Positions 33,355-42,312 of a stretch of 64,000 nt of DNA are shown here, one piece after another. The DNA lies in the NCBI GenBank assembly GCA_965223775.1, contig OZ245021.1:3658001-3722000 (forward strand). The letters are read 5' to 3'. Position numbers and translations under genes: made by a program. Under the pieces are notes generated by a model. It was not told the origin of the DNA. It worked only from the letters and a program-made list of their open reading frames with translations, and ran no database searches. Position 1 is the first letter of the stretch. The number at the start of each line of letters is the position of its first letter. Source of the DNA: JAJDXW01 sp965223775 (lineage in GTDB: Bacteria; Pseudomonadota; Gammaproteobacteria; HK1).

Positions 33355-34326
33355 TCAACTGTAGTGGATGCGCGGGTCGAACCACGCGTACACGAGGTCG
33401 ACGACGAGGTTCGTCACCACGAAGACCCCCACCACCAGCATCACCATGGCCTGCACCATGGTGTAGTCGTTCGCGTTCACCGCGTCGACGAAGAGCTGTC
33501 CGAGCCCGTTCAGGTTGAACACCTGCTCGGTCACCACCAGTCCCCCGATGAGGAAGGCGAACTCGATGCCGATGAGGGTCACCACCGGCAGCATGGCGTT
33601 CTTGAGAGCGTGCCGGGTACGGATGACCTTCTCCATCAGCCCCTTGGCGCGCGCGGTGCGGATGTAGTCCTCGCGCAGCACCTCCAGCATCGCGGAGCGC
33701 GTCATGCGGGTGATGACCGCCGAGTAGCGGTACCCGGTCGCGAGCGCCGGCCAGATGGTCTGGGAGATGTTGTGGACCGGGTCTTCCCAGATCGGCCGGT
33801 ACTCGACCGGGGGCATCCACGGGTTGCCGAACCAGATCTGGGTCAGGATCAGCATCCCGAGGATGATCATGATCCCGAGCCAGAAGGAGGGAACGGCGAT
33901 GCCTGCGATCGCGAACGTCCGCACCACGTAGTCGATCCAGGTGTTCTGTCGGATGGCGGAGATGACCCCGAGGGGGAGCGCGATCAGGACCGCCGTGAAC
34001 GTCGCCATGATCGCGATCTGGACGGAGAGCTGGAAGCGAAGGCCGATCTCGTAGGTGATCGGATTGGTGGTCCACATCGACTTCCCGAAGTCGAAGGTCG
34101 CGTAGCCCACCGCAAAATCGATGAATTGCGCCCAGAGGGGCTTGTCGAGCCCGAACTCGGCGCGACAGCGCGAGAGCGCCTCGTCGCTCACTCCCATGCC
34201 GTCGCCCGCGATGCGGATGAGGCAGATGTCGCCCGGGAGGAGGCGCATCATGAGGAACACGAGGACCCCCGCCCCGATGATGGTGGGGATCATGAGCAGG
34301 ACGCGCTTGACTACGTACTTGGACAT
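33355..34326 (-). CDS. dppB: Dipeptide/oligopeptide ABC transporter permease, DppB-type
   Basis: A 323-residue permease starting MSKYVVKRVLLMIPTIIGAG, the usual DppB/OppB N-terminal helix. It has MMRLLPGDICLIRIAGD in the first periplasmic loop, the FWLGIMIILGML helix and the EAA loop REDYIRTARAKGLMEKVIRT. It is of normal family length and forms the translocation pore with DppC, encoded 53 bases downstream. An intercistronic hairpin lies between it and the binding-protein gene. Confidence 0.92.
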   Translation of the reverse strand: MSKYVVKRVLLMIPTIIGAGVLVFLMMRLLPGDICLIRIAGDGMGVSDEALSRCRAEFGLDKPLWAQFIDFAVGYATFDFGKSMWTTNPITYEIGLRFQLSVQIAIMATFTAVLIALPLGVISAIRQNTWIDYVVRTFAIAGIAVPSFWLGIMIILGMLILTQIWFGNPWMPPVEYRPIWEDPVHNISQTIWPALATGYRYSAVITRMTRSAMLEVLREDYIRTARAKGLMEKVIRTRHALKNAMLPVVTLIGIEFAFLIGGLVVTEQVFNLNGLGQLFVDAVNANDYTMVQAMVMLVVGVFVVTNLVVDLVYAWFDPRIHYS

Positions 34327-34447
34327 GCTACCCCGCCTGCGCGGCCGAGCCGTCGGTCCCGCTTTCCGTGCCGACCGCGAGAGGGGTCATCCCTCGCCTC
34401 GCTGTCCGCTTCCGGGCACCCCATGATAACGGCCGGGGAGGAAAGAA

Positions 34448-34489
34448 TTCGGTCGCCCGGGTGAGGCGAAGCCCACCCGGGCGACCGAA
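34448..34489 (-). terminator. Intercistronic hairpin between dppA and dppB
   Basis: A perfect 16-base inverted repeat (ttcggtcgcccgggtg / complement) with a 10-base loop lies just downstream of the binding-protein stop codon. In transcript direction it is followed by a short pyrimidine stretch ttctttcc rather than a full U-tract. It is best read as a partial terminator or mRNA-stabilising hairpin that allows higher expression of the binding protein than of the permeases. Confidence 0.7.
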
Positions 34490-34505
34490 CGGACCGCGGA
34501 GACCC

Positions 34506-36152
34506 TCAGCCCTTGTCGATCCAGACCTGATCCAGGTGCTGGTTGAGATAGTGGCTGGGAGCGATGTTCCACCCCTTCACGTAGGAACGGTGCGGATTGA
34601 TCTTGTTCCACCACAGGGTCATGCCGTAGCGCGCCTCGTCGTGGAGGACGCGCTTCTCGAAGACACGCATGATCTCGGCCTGCTCGGCCGGGTCACCGCT
34701 GCGCAGCAGGCGATCATGCATCTCGTCGAGCATCGGGTCCTCGTAGTGGCTGTAGTTGGCGGGGTTGCCCGAACGGCTCGTGTACTTGCCGACGTCCGCC
34801 ACCGGGTTGATGACCGACTGGCAGTTCGCGTCGATGCCAAGGTCATGGGTGCCGGCCCGGTGCTTCGCGTACCACTCGCTGGTCGCGACGCCCGCCTGGG
34901 TGACGTTCACCCCGACTTTCTTCCACTCGCCGATGAGCCAGGTACCGAGGATCCGGTACGGCATGTCCACCGTGCGGTTGTGGAGATCGAAGGTGAGGTT
35001 CTCGGCTCCCGCCTCCTTCAAGAGCCGCTTCGCCTCTTCCCTCGCCTTGCCGATGTCGGGCCAGAAGCCGGCGTAGGTCTTGAGGGTCGCTTCGTCGATC
35101 GCGAGCCCGTGACTCGGGAACACGATGCCGGCCACCGTCTTCACGATCGCGATCTTCGAGAGCGACTCCGACGCCGACCAGCGGTCCACCGCGTGCATGA
35201 GGGCCTGGCGCACCCGCACGTCGTCGAACGGGGCCTTCTTGTGGTTGATGGAGATGAGGAGCTGGCAGTTCCAGTCGCTCTCCTGGACCGTGATCTGATC
35301 CCCGAGCGCGGCCACCAGGTCGTCACGCTGCTTCGGGGCGAAGCCGCGGAACTCGATCGCCGCCCGGTCGCCCCGGATGGCGTTGATCCGCACCGCCGTC
35401 TTCGGCGCCGAGATCGCCTTGTAGCCGTCGAGGTAGGGCTTGCCTTCGTGGTGATAGCCGTCGTAGCGGGCCCCTTCCACGAACGCCCCCGGCTGGTGCT
35501 GCACGAACTTGAAGGCGCCCGTCCCGTTGACGTTGGTCTGGTGCCACTTCATTCCGTAGAGCGAATTCTCTCCTTCCGGATCCTCGCGCTCGAGGTCCTT
35601 CTTCGCATAGACGAAGTTGAACGGCGCGGCGAGGGCCGGGATGAACGCCCCGGACGGGTACTTGAGGTTGAAGACGATGGTGTGGTCGCCCGTCACCTCG
35701 ACGCTCTCCACCATGCTGTACTGCGGCTTGCGGTGGCTGATGATCCCCTCGGGCGGGAAGACGATCTTGTCGTAGGTCGCCTTGATGTCGTGCGCGGTGA
35801 GCGGCGTACCGTCGTGGAAATTGACGTTCTTGCGGACGGCGAACGTGTAGGTCTTGCCGTCGTTGGTGGGCGACGGAAGCGCACCTTCGCACAGATCGCA
35901 CTGATAGTCCGTGGTGGACTGCGGATTGTCGGGGTTGACGCGGATCAGCAGGCTGTAGAACGGACGGATCGGGTGGATCATCCCGAAGGTGGATTCGCGG
36001 TGCGCGTCGAAGGTCGGGATCTTGCTGCCGACGACGAAGTTGAGCACCCCGCCCCGCTTGGGCGTATCGGCGAGCGCCGACCCGCCGGCTACGGCCAGGG
36101 CGACGGCACCGGCGCCCAGCGCGAGCGCGTATCGCTTGCGTGCGATTGCCAT
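34506..36152 (-). CDS. dppA: Periplasmic solute-binding protein, family 5 (DppA/OppA-type)
   Basis: A 548-residue protein with a signal peptide ending VAGGSALA (cleavage near residue 28). Family-5 hallmarks include GGVLNFVVGSKIPTFDAH, VRKNVNFHDGTPLTAHDIKA and the hinge VRVRQALMHAVDRW. It binds the substrate in the periplasm and delivers it to DppBC. Family 5 proteins bind peptides, but also nickel, haem precursors, opines and sugars, so the ligand is open. A nearby hyu operon and gamma-glutamyltransferase suggest peptide or amino-acid derivatives. Confidence 0.92.
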   Translation of the reverse strand: MAIARKRYALALGAGAVALAVAGGSALADTPKRGGVLNFVVGSKIPTFDAHRESTFGMIHPIRPFYSLLIRVNPDNPQSTTDYQCDLCEGALPSPTNDGKTYTFAVRKNVNFHDGTPLTAHDIKATYDKIVFPPEGIISHRKPQYSMVESVEVTGDHTIVFNLKYPSGAFIPALAAPFNFVYAKKDLEREDPEGENSLYGMKWHQTNVNGTGAFKFVQHQPGAFVEGARYDGYHHEGKPYLDGYKAISAPKTAVRINAIRGDRAAIEFRGFAPKQRDDLVAALGDQITVQESDWNCQLLISINHKKAPFDDVRVRQALMHAVDRWSASESLSKIAIVKTVAGIVFPSHGLAIDEATLKTYAGFWPDIGKAREEAKRLLKEAGAENLTFDLHNRTVDMPYRILGTWLIGEWKKVGVNVTQAGVATSEWYAKHRAGTHDLGIDANCQSVINPVADVGKYTSRSGNPANYSHYEDPMLDEMHDRLLRSGDPAEQAEIMRVFEKRVLHDEARYGMTLWWNKINPHRSYVKGWNIAPSHYLNQHLDQVWIDKG

Positions 36153-36229
36153 GATGTGTTTCCTCTCGTGGATTGAGTGTGTCTGAGGTTACTCCAAGTC
36201 GTATCAGGAGCCAAAGAACGCGACCGATT

Positions 36230-37294
36230 CTATCCGACCTCGGTGCAGGCCACCCAGTGCGCGGGCCGAAGCTCGCGCCGCTCCGGCACTCCGGCGCGGC
36301 ACCGGCTGACCGCAAAATCGCAGCGGGGGTGGAAGACGCACCCGCTCGGCGGGTTGATGGGACTCGGCACCTCGCCCTGAATGATCCGGTGCCGGCGCTC
36401 CGCCTCCACCACCGGGTCCGGGACCGGGACGGCGGAGAGGAGCGCCCGAGTATAGGGGTGCATGGGGCTGTCGTAGAGCTCGTCGCAGTCGGCGACCTCC
36501 GCGAGCTTGCCGAGATACATCACCGCCACCCGGTGGCAGAGGTGGCGCACCACGCTCAAGTCGTGCGCGATGAAGAGGTAGGTCAGCCCGAACTCTTCGC
36601 GCAGCTCCTCCAGAAGGTTGATGATCTGCGCCTGGATGGAGACGTCGAGCGCGGACACCGCCTCGTCGCAGACGATGAACTCGGGGTCGAGAGCGAGCGC
36701 CCGCGCGATGCCGACCCGCTGGCGCTGGCCGCCGCTCATCTCGTGCGGATAGCGGTCGATGAACTTGGGATTGAGGCCGCACACCCGGAGCAGCTCGTCC
36801 ACCCGGTCGCGCCGCTCGGCTGCGCTCGCGTGGAGACCGTGCACCCGCATCGGCTCGCTCAGGATCTGGCCCACCTTCATGCGGGGGTTGAGCGAGCTGA
36901 ACGGGTCCTGGAAGATGACCTGGATCTTCTGGCGCAGGGTCTTGAGCCCCTCGCCCGACATCGCGGCAAGGTCTTCCCCCCGGTACAGGATGTTGCCCGC
37001 GGTCGGCTCCTCGAGCCCGAGGAGACAGCGCCCGATGGTGGTCTTGCCGCAGCCGGACTCGCCCACGAGGCCCAGGGTCTCGCCCCGGCGGATTTCGAAG
37101 CTCACATCGTCCACCGCCTTGACCTCGGCGACCACCCGCTTGATGAGGAGGCCCTCGAGGACCGGAAAGTACTTGCGAAGGCCGCGCACGGAAACGAGCG
37201 CCTCGGACGAGACGCCGGGCGCGCCGGCCCCTGCGCCGGATCCATTGGCGCCGGCGGCGGGCGAAGCGGCCATGGCAGCGGCGGAAACGCTCAT
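36230..37294 (-). CDS. dppF: Oligopeptide ABC transporter ATPase, DppF/OppF-type
   Basis: A 354-residue ATPase. Motifs: Walker A GESGCGKTT, signature MSGGQRQRVGIARAL, Walker B FIVCDEAVSALD (the DEAVSALD form is usual in OppF/DppF) and H-loop FIAHDLSVVRH. The C-terminal peptide-transporter extension includes CVFHPRCDFAVSRC, whose Cys residues can bind a [4Fe-4S] cluster in relatives. An N-terminal 30-residue Ala/Gly/Pro stretch precedes the domain. Its start overlaps the DppD stop by 4 bases. It energises the importer jointly with DppD. Confidence 0.93.
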   Translation of the reverse strand: MSVSAAAMAASPAAGANGSGAGAGAPGVSSEALVSVRGLRKYFPVLEGLLIKRVVAEVKAVDDVSFEIRRGETLGLVGESGCGKTTIGRCLLGLEEPTAGNILYRGEDLAAMSGEGLKTLRQKIQVIFQDPFSSLNPRMKVGQILSEPMRVHGLHASAAERRDRVDELLRVCGLNPKFIDRYPHEMSGGQRQRVGIARALALDPEFIVCDEAVSALDVSIQAQIINLLEELREEFGLTYLFIAHDLSVVRHLCHRVAVMYLGKLAEVADCDELYDSPMHPYTRALLSAVPVPDPVVEAERRHRIIQGEVPSPINPPSGCVFHPRCDFAVSRCRAGVPERRELRPAHWVACTEVG

Positions 37295-38286
37295 GCAGCG
37301 GCCTCAGCGAGGTCGGCGCTCCGGAAGCAGGCCGCGCTGTGGCCGCTCCCCACCGATTCGACACGGATGAGCGGAGGCCGGGCCTCGGCGCAGGCCGGCT
37401 CCACGAAGCGGCAGCGCGGCCGGAACGAGCAGCCGCCGTCGAGGCGGGTGAGATCCGGCGGCTGCCCCTCGATCGGCACGAGCCGCGTTCCCCGCGGCTG
37501 GTCGAGGCGCGGCACCGACGCCAGCAGCCCGAGGGTGTAGGGATGCCGCGGATGGTGGTAGATCTGGCGCGCGCTGCCCGATTCGACGATGCGCCCCGCG
37601 TACATCACGTTGACCCGGTCCGCGTAGCGGGCGACCACCCCGAGGTTGTGGGTGATCACGATGAGCGCGACCCCGAGGCGCTTGGTGAGGTCCTTCATGA
37701 GCTCCAGGATCTGGGCCTGGATGGTCACGTCGAGGGCGGTGGTGGGCTCGTCGGCGATGATGAGCTTCGGCTCGCAGGAGAGCGCGAGGGCGATCATCAC
37801 CCGCTGGCGCATACCGCCGCTCAGGTGGTGGGGAAACTGGCGAAGCCGGCGTTCGGGCTCCGATATCCCCACCAGCCGCAGGAGATCGAGGGCCCGCTCC
37901 TCCGCCGCCGCCCCGGTGACGTCCCAGTGGTGGAGGACGGTCTCGGTGAGTTGCACCCCTACCGACAACACCGGATTGAGGGAGGTCATCGGCTCCTGGA
38001 ACACCATGCCGATGTCGCGCCCTCGGATCTTCCGAATCTCCTCCTCCCCGAGCGAGAGCAGGTCCCGGCCCATGAAGCGGATGGATCCGCCCGCGATGCG
38101 CCCGGGAGGGTTCGGAATGAGGCGAAGGACCGACAGGGCGCTGACCGACTTCCCGCATCCGGATTCCCCCACCACCGCCACCGTCTCCCCCTCCTCGACG
38201 GTGTACGAGATGCCGTCCACCGCCTGGACGGTGCCGGCGGTGGTTTCGAACTGTGTCACCAGATCGCGGATCTCGAGTAGCGCCAT
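37291..38286 (-). CDS. dppD: Oligopeptide ABC transporter ATPase, DppD/OppD-type
   Basis: A 331-residue ATPase and first gene of the five-gene operon. Motifs: Walker A GESGCGKSV, Q-loop FQEPMTSLNPV, signature LSGGMRQRVMIALAL, Walker B LIIADEPTTALD and H-loop VITHNLGVVAR. It has the C-terminal CSFRPRCRFVEPACAE motif of the peptide-importer subfamily. The ATG at 38286 lies 70 bases from the divergent aspartate-dehydrogenase-like gene, so the promoters of both are packed into that interval. Confidence 0.93.
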   Translation of the reverse strand: MALLEIRDLVTQFETTAGTVQAVDGISYTVEEGETVAVVGESGCGKSVSALSVLRLIPNPPGRIAGGSIRFMGRDLLSLGEEEIRKIRGRDIGMVFQEPMTSLNPVLSVGVQLTETVLHHWDVTGAAAEERALDLLRLVGISEPERRLRQFPHHLSGGMRQRVMIALALSCEPKLIIADEPTTALDVTIQAQILELMKDLTKRLGVALIVITHNLGVVARYADRVNVMYAGRIVESGSARQIYHHPRHPYTLGLLASVPRLDQPRGTRLVPIEGQPPDLTRLDGGCSFRPRCRFVEPACAEARPPLIRVESVGSGHSAACFRSADLAEAAA

Positions 38287-38356
38287 ACGCCTTCCTCGTC
38301 CCGAGAGGCTATGATTCGAGGCCGCATTGTCGGTGCGGAGTCACCCGAGAAGCAAC

Positions 38357-39202
38357 ATGTCCTCTCCTGCCCATTCGAACATGCGGGACGCGCGGTCCGT
38401 CCGGGTAGCCGTCGCCGGGCTCGGCGCCATCGGTCTCGAGGTTTCGAGAGCGCTCGATGCAGGCGTGCTCCCCGGAATCGATCTCGCCGCGGTGGCGGCG
38501 CGGGACCTCGACCGCGCGCGCGAACGCTGCGCGGATTTCCGCACCCCGCCGGCCGTGCGCCCGGCCGGAGAACTGCCGGAACTCGCCGATGTCGTCGTGG
38601 AATGCGCACCCGCGGCCGCCTTCCCGGGCATCGCCCGCCCCGCCCTCGAAGCGGGCCGCACCCTCGTCTGCGTGAGCGTGGGGGCGCTCCTCGATCATTT
38701 CGACTGCGTGGACCTCGCGGCCGATCGCGGCGGGCGGATCCTCATCCCGAGCGGGGCGCTCCTCGGCCTCGACGCGGTGCAGGCGGCGGCGCGTGGCGAG
38801 GTGGACGAGGTGCGCATGGTCACCCGCAAGCCGCCCTCCGGGCTGGCGGGGGTGCCCTGGCTCATCGAGCAGGGAATCGACGTGCATGCGCTCTGCGAGC
38901 CCACACGGGTATTCGAGGGCTCCGCCCGCGAAGGCGCCCGCTGCTTCCCCGCCAACGTCAACGTCGCGGCGGCCCTCGGACTCGCGGGGGTCGGCCCGGA
39001 CCGAACTCGACTCGAGGTATGGGTGGATCCCTCGATCACCCGCAACACGCACGAGATCTCCGTCGAAGCGGACGCCGCCCGGCTCACCCTCAAGATCGAG
39101 AACGTGCCGAGCGAGGCCAATCCCCGCACCGGCCGGCTCGTCGCTCCGAGCGTGCTCGCGACGCTCCGAAAGCTGACGAGCCCCCTCGTCGTCGGGACCT
39201 GA
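38357..39202 (+). CDS. Aspartate dehydrogenase-like protein (NadX/DUF108 family)
   Basis: A 281-residue NAD(P)-dependent enzyme. The Rossmann motif is VAVAGLGAIGLEVSRAL, and the C-terminal domain has SGALLGLDAVQAAARG, VTRKPPSGL and FPANVNVAAALGLAGVG, all typical of L-aspartate dehydrogenase. This enzyme can make iminoaspartate for NAD synthesis or release ammonia from aspartate. The ATG at 38357 is used; an ATG at 38381 is also possible. It is divergent from the peptide importer, compatible with use of imported amino acids. Confidence 0.85.
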   Translation: MSSPAHSNMRDARSVRVAVAGLGAIGLEVSRALDAGVLPGIDLAAVAARDLDRARERCADFRTPPAVRPAGELPELADVVVECAPAAAFPGIARPALEAGRTLVCVSVGALLDHFDCVDLAADRGGRILIPSGALLGLDAVQAAARGEVDEVRMVTRKPPSGLAGVPWLIEQGIDVHALCEPTRVFEGSAREGARCFPANVNVAAALGLAGVGPDRTRLEVWVDPSITRNTHEISVEADAARLTLKIENVPSEANPRTGRLVAPSVLATLRKLTSPLVVGT

Positions 39203-39442
39203 CCGGGGGCCGGACCGCGCCGCCGAACACCGGTCACCACGTGCCGCCGGGAAAACGCGCGCCCGGTATCGCGCCCCGGGCGGCGGCCGGGGGGCCGATC
39301 CGATGTGGGGGACGACGGACGTGGGGCGGGATCTCCGGCGGGCGCCCCCCGGGCCGCGTGTTAGGCTTGCGCCGAGACGGGCACGAACGGCGGTCCGCAC
39401 GGCGCGCCACGGGCCCCGGCGCGATACCGAGGGACACGACCG

Positions 39443-40942
39443 ATGGCTGAATCCGCCCCATTCGCTCTCGACTCCCGTCCGCGCCCGGTCCGCCGCGCCG
39501 AGCTTGCCGCCGACCTTCTGTCGTTCCTGCCGCGAGAATCGGTTCTCACCGAGGCGGAGGAGCTCCGCCCCTTCGAATGCGACGGGCTCTCGATCTATCG
39601 CCGCCTCCCGATGCTGGCGGTGCTGCCGGATCGCGTCGAGGACGTGCGGCGCATCATGCGGGTGGCGGCCGCACAGGGCGTACCGGTGGTCGCCCGCGGC
39701 GCCGGTACGGGCCTCTCCGGAGGGGCCCTCCCCCTGGAAGACGGACTCCTCCTCAGCCTCGCGAAGTTCAGCCGCATCCTGGAGCTCGATCCCGACCGGC
39801 GCCTCGCCCGGGTGGAGCCCGGGGTGCGCAACCTCGCCATCTCCGAGGCGGCCGACCCGCACGGGCTGTACTACGCGCCGGACCCTTCGTCGCAGATCGC
39901 GTGCTCCATCGGGGGCAACGTGGCCGAGAACTCGGGCGGGTTGCACTGCCTCAAGTACGGGCTCACCGTCCACAACGTCCTCGAGGTGAAGGTGGTCGAC
40001 ATCGAGGGACGGCTCCTCACCCTGGGCGGCGAGGCGCTCGACACCCCCGGCTACGACCTCCTCGCCCTCATCACCGGATCGGAGGGGATGCTCGGGGTCA
40101 TCGTCGAGGTGACCGTCCGCCTCCTGCCCAAGCCCGAGTCGGCCCGGGTCGTGCTCGCCGCGTTCGACGACCTCGGGAGCGCCGGGGATGCGGTGGCCAG
40201 CGTCATGTCGAGCGGGGTCATCCCGGCCGGCCTCGAGATGATGGACAGCCCCGCGATCCGGGCCGCGGAGGACTTCGCCCACTGCGGCTATCCGACCGAT
40301 GCGGCGGCGATCCTGCTCTGCGAGGTGGACGGGACGGAGGCCGAGACCGCGGCCCAGGTCGAGGAGGTCCGCGCGGTCCTCGAACGCTCGGGGGCGAGCG
40401 AGCTCCGGGTCGCGCACGAGGAGAGCGAGCGGGCTCGATTCTGGCTCGGACGAAAGTCTGCGTTCCCCGCCGTCGGCCGCATCTCACCCGACTACTACTG
40501 CATCGACGGCACCATCCCGCGCAAGCGCCTCGCGGAGGTCCTCCAGCGCATGCGCCAGCTCTCGGCCGAGTACGGACTCGAGGTGGCCAACGTGTTCCAT
40601 GCCGGCGACGGCAACCTGCATCCCCTCATCCTCTTCGACGCGAACCAGCCGGGCGAGATCGAGCGGACCGAGGAGTTCGGCGGGCGGATCCTGGAGATCT
40701 GCATCGAGGTAGGCGGCACGGTGACCGGAGAGCATGGGGTCGGAGTGGAGAAGCTGAACCAGATGTGCGTCCAGTTCCCGGCCCACGAGCTCGAGCAGTT
40801 CCACGCGATCAAGCGGGCGTGGGACCCGCTCGGGCTGCTCAATCCCGGCAAGGCGGTGCCGACCTTGCAGCGCTGTGCGGAGTTCGGCGCCATGCACGTG
40901 CATCGCGGCAACCTGCCGTTCCCCGAGCTCGAACGCTACTGA
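39443..40942 (+). CDS. glcD: Glycolate oxidase subunit GlcD (FAD-linked oxidase)
   Basis: A 499-residue FAD-binding (PCMH-type) dehydrogenase. The FAD domain contains PVVARGAGTGLSGGALPLED and SSQIACSIGGNVAENSGG, and the C-terminal oxidase domain contains VFHAGDGNLHPLILFD and GTVTGEHGVGVEK, diagnostic of GlcD. It oxidises glycolate to glyoxylate together with GlcE and GlcF at the membrane. It is the first of a three-gene glcDEF operon. The 240-base upstream region is very GC-rich with no identifiable element. Confidence 0.93.
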   Translation: MAESAPFALDSRPRPVRRAELAADLLSFLPRESVLTEAEELRPFECDGLSIYRRLPMLAVLPDRVEDVRRIMRVAAAQGVPVVARGAGTGLSGGALPLEDGLLLSLAKFSRILELDPDRRLARVEPGVRNLAISEAADPHGLYYAPDPSSQIACSIGGNVAENSGGLHCLKYGLTVHNVLEVKVVDIEGRLLTLGGEALDTPGYDLLALITGSEGMLGVIVEVTVRLLPKPESARVVLAAFDDLGSAGDAVASVMSSGVIPAGLEMMDSPAIRAAEDFAHCGYPTDAAAILLCEVDGTEAETAAQVEEVRAVLERSGASELRVAHEESERARFWLGRKSAFPAVGRISPDYYCIDGTIPRKRLAEVLQRMRQLSAEYGLEVANVFHAGDGNLHPLILFDANQPGEIERTEEFGGRILEICIEVGGTVTGEHGVGVEKLNQMCVQFPAHELEQFHAIKRAWDPLGLLNPGKAVPTLQRCAEFGAMHVHRGNLPFPELERY

Positions 40943-41215
40943 TGTCTCCACACGGTCGCGGCAGCCGCCAGGCTCCGGCCGGAGCCGGAGACCCCCCGGG
41001 TCGTGCCGGAGGCCTTCGACGACCCGGGAAGGGCCGGCGACGCGGGCCGGACCGGCGCCCCTCGGGGAACCCCCCCGGCGGCGGCGCGCTCCTCCTCCCG
41101 GGGGCAGGCGGGAAAGCGATGCCGCGACCACCGTTTCTCCTCCCCGCCCTCGGCTCGGCTCGCGCCGGCATGGCGTAGCCCGGCCGGGCTGCTGGCACCG
41201 GGAGGCTCCTCGCAG
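40943..41215. other. Spacer between glcD and glcE
   Basis: This 270-base stretch is open in several frames but encodes only Arg/Pro/Gly-rich sequence unlike the GlcE family. It is read as non-coding spacer. Confidence 0.5.
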
Positions 41216-42271
41216 TTGGGTGACCGGACGGAGACGATCCGCGGCCGGGTGCGCGCCGCATTCGAGTCCGGCACCCCGCTTTGCATCGAGGGCGGGGGCA
41301 GCAAGCGATTCTTCGGCCGGACGCCGACCGGGGAGCCCCTGCCGGTGAGCGATCACCGCGGGATCGTGAACCACGAACCGAGCGAGCTCGTGCTCACCGT
41401 CCGGTCCGGGACGCCGGTGAGCGAGACGCAGGCGGCGCTCGCCGAGCACGGCCAATGGCTGCCGTTCGACCCCCCCCGCCACGGTGAAGCCTCGACGATC
41501 GGAGGGGTGGTCGCCTGCGCCCTGAGCGGACCCGCCCGGCCCTGGACCGGCGCGGTGCGCGACTTCGTGCTCGGAACGCGGATCGTCAGCGGGCGTGGCG
41601 ACGTCCTCTCGTTCGGCGGGGAGGTCATGAAGAACGTTGCCGGCTACGACGTCTCGCGCCTCATGGCGGGGGCGCTCGGCACCCTGGGGGTGCTGCTCGA
41701 GGTCTCGTTCAAGCTGCTGCCGCGCCCCGCCAGCGACTCGACACGGGTGTTCGAGCTCTCCGCGGATCAAGCGATCCGCCGCTGCACCGATTGGGCAAGG
41801 CTGCCGCTTCCGATCCTCGGGGCGTGCCATGACGGCGAACGCCTCCACGTGCGACTGGCCGGGGCGGAGCCGGCCGTCGCCGAAGCCGCGGAGAGACTCG
41901 GCGGCGACCCCGGAGCCGACGGTTCCGTGTGGGAGGATCTCCGCGACCACCGCCACGCCTTTTTCACCGGCGAGGGGCCTCCCCTGTGGCGACTCGCGGT
42001 TCCCGCCCACGTGCCGCCCCTCGATCTGCCCGGCCCCGCGCTCATCGATTGGGGAGGCGCCCAGCGCTGGGTGAGAAGCGACGCGCCGGCGTCGAAGCTG
42101 CGGTCCGCGGCGGAAGCCGCCGGCGGTCATGCGACGTGTTTTCGGGGCGGGGACCGCGAGGAGCCGTTCCATCCGCTTGCCGAAGGACTCGATCTTCTCC
42201 ATGCACGCCTCAAGACCGCGTTCGACCCCCGCCGCATCCTGAACCCGGGCCGCCTGTACCCGGACCTCTGA
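41216..42271 (+). CDS. glcE: Glycolate oxidase subunit GlcE (FAD-binding)
   Basis: A 351-residue FAD-binding protein of normal GlcE length if translation starts at the TTG at 41216 (LGDRTETIRGRVRAAF), with GGAGG about 10 bases upstream. Motifs: CIEGGGSKRFFGR, WLPFDPPRHGEASTIGG, RDFVLGTRIVSGRGDVLSFG and VMKNVAGYDVSRLMAGALG. It forms the second flavin subunit of the membrane glycolate oxidase. The frame upstream to 41003 is compositionally biased and not conserved-looking, hence the late start. Confidence 0.85.
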   Translation: MGDRTETIRGRVRAAFESGTPLCIEGGGSKRFFGRTPTGEPLPVSDHRGIVNHEPSELVLTVRSGTPVSETQAALAEHGQWLPFDPPRHGEASTIGGVVACALSGPARPWTGAVRDFVLGTRIVSGRGDVLSFGGEVMKNVAGYDVSRLMAGALGTLGVLLEVSFKLLPRPASDSTRVFELSADQAIRRCTDWARLPLPILGACHDGERLHVRLAGAEPAVAEAAERLGGDPGADGSVWEDLRDHRHAFFTGEGPPLWRLAVPAHVPPLDLPGPALIDWGGAQRWVRSDAPASKLRSAAEAAGGHATCFRGGDREEPFHPLAEGLDLLHARLKTAFDPRRILNPGRLYPDL

Positions 42272-42312
42272 TGCCCGATTGAACCTCCTGACCCTCCGAT
42301 CGCAGCCCCGCC

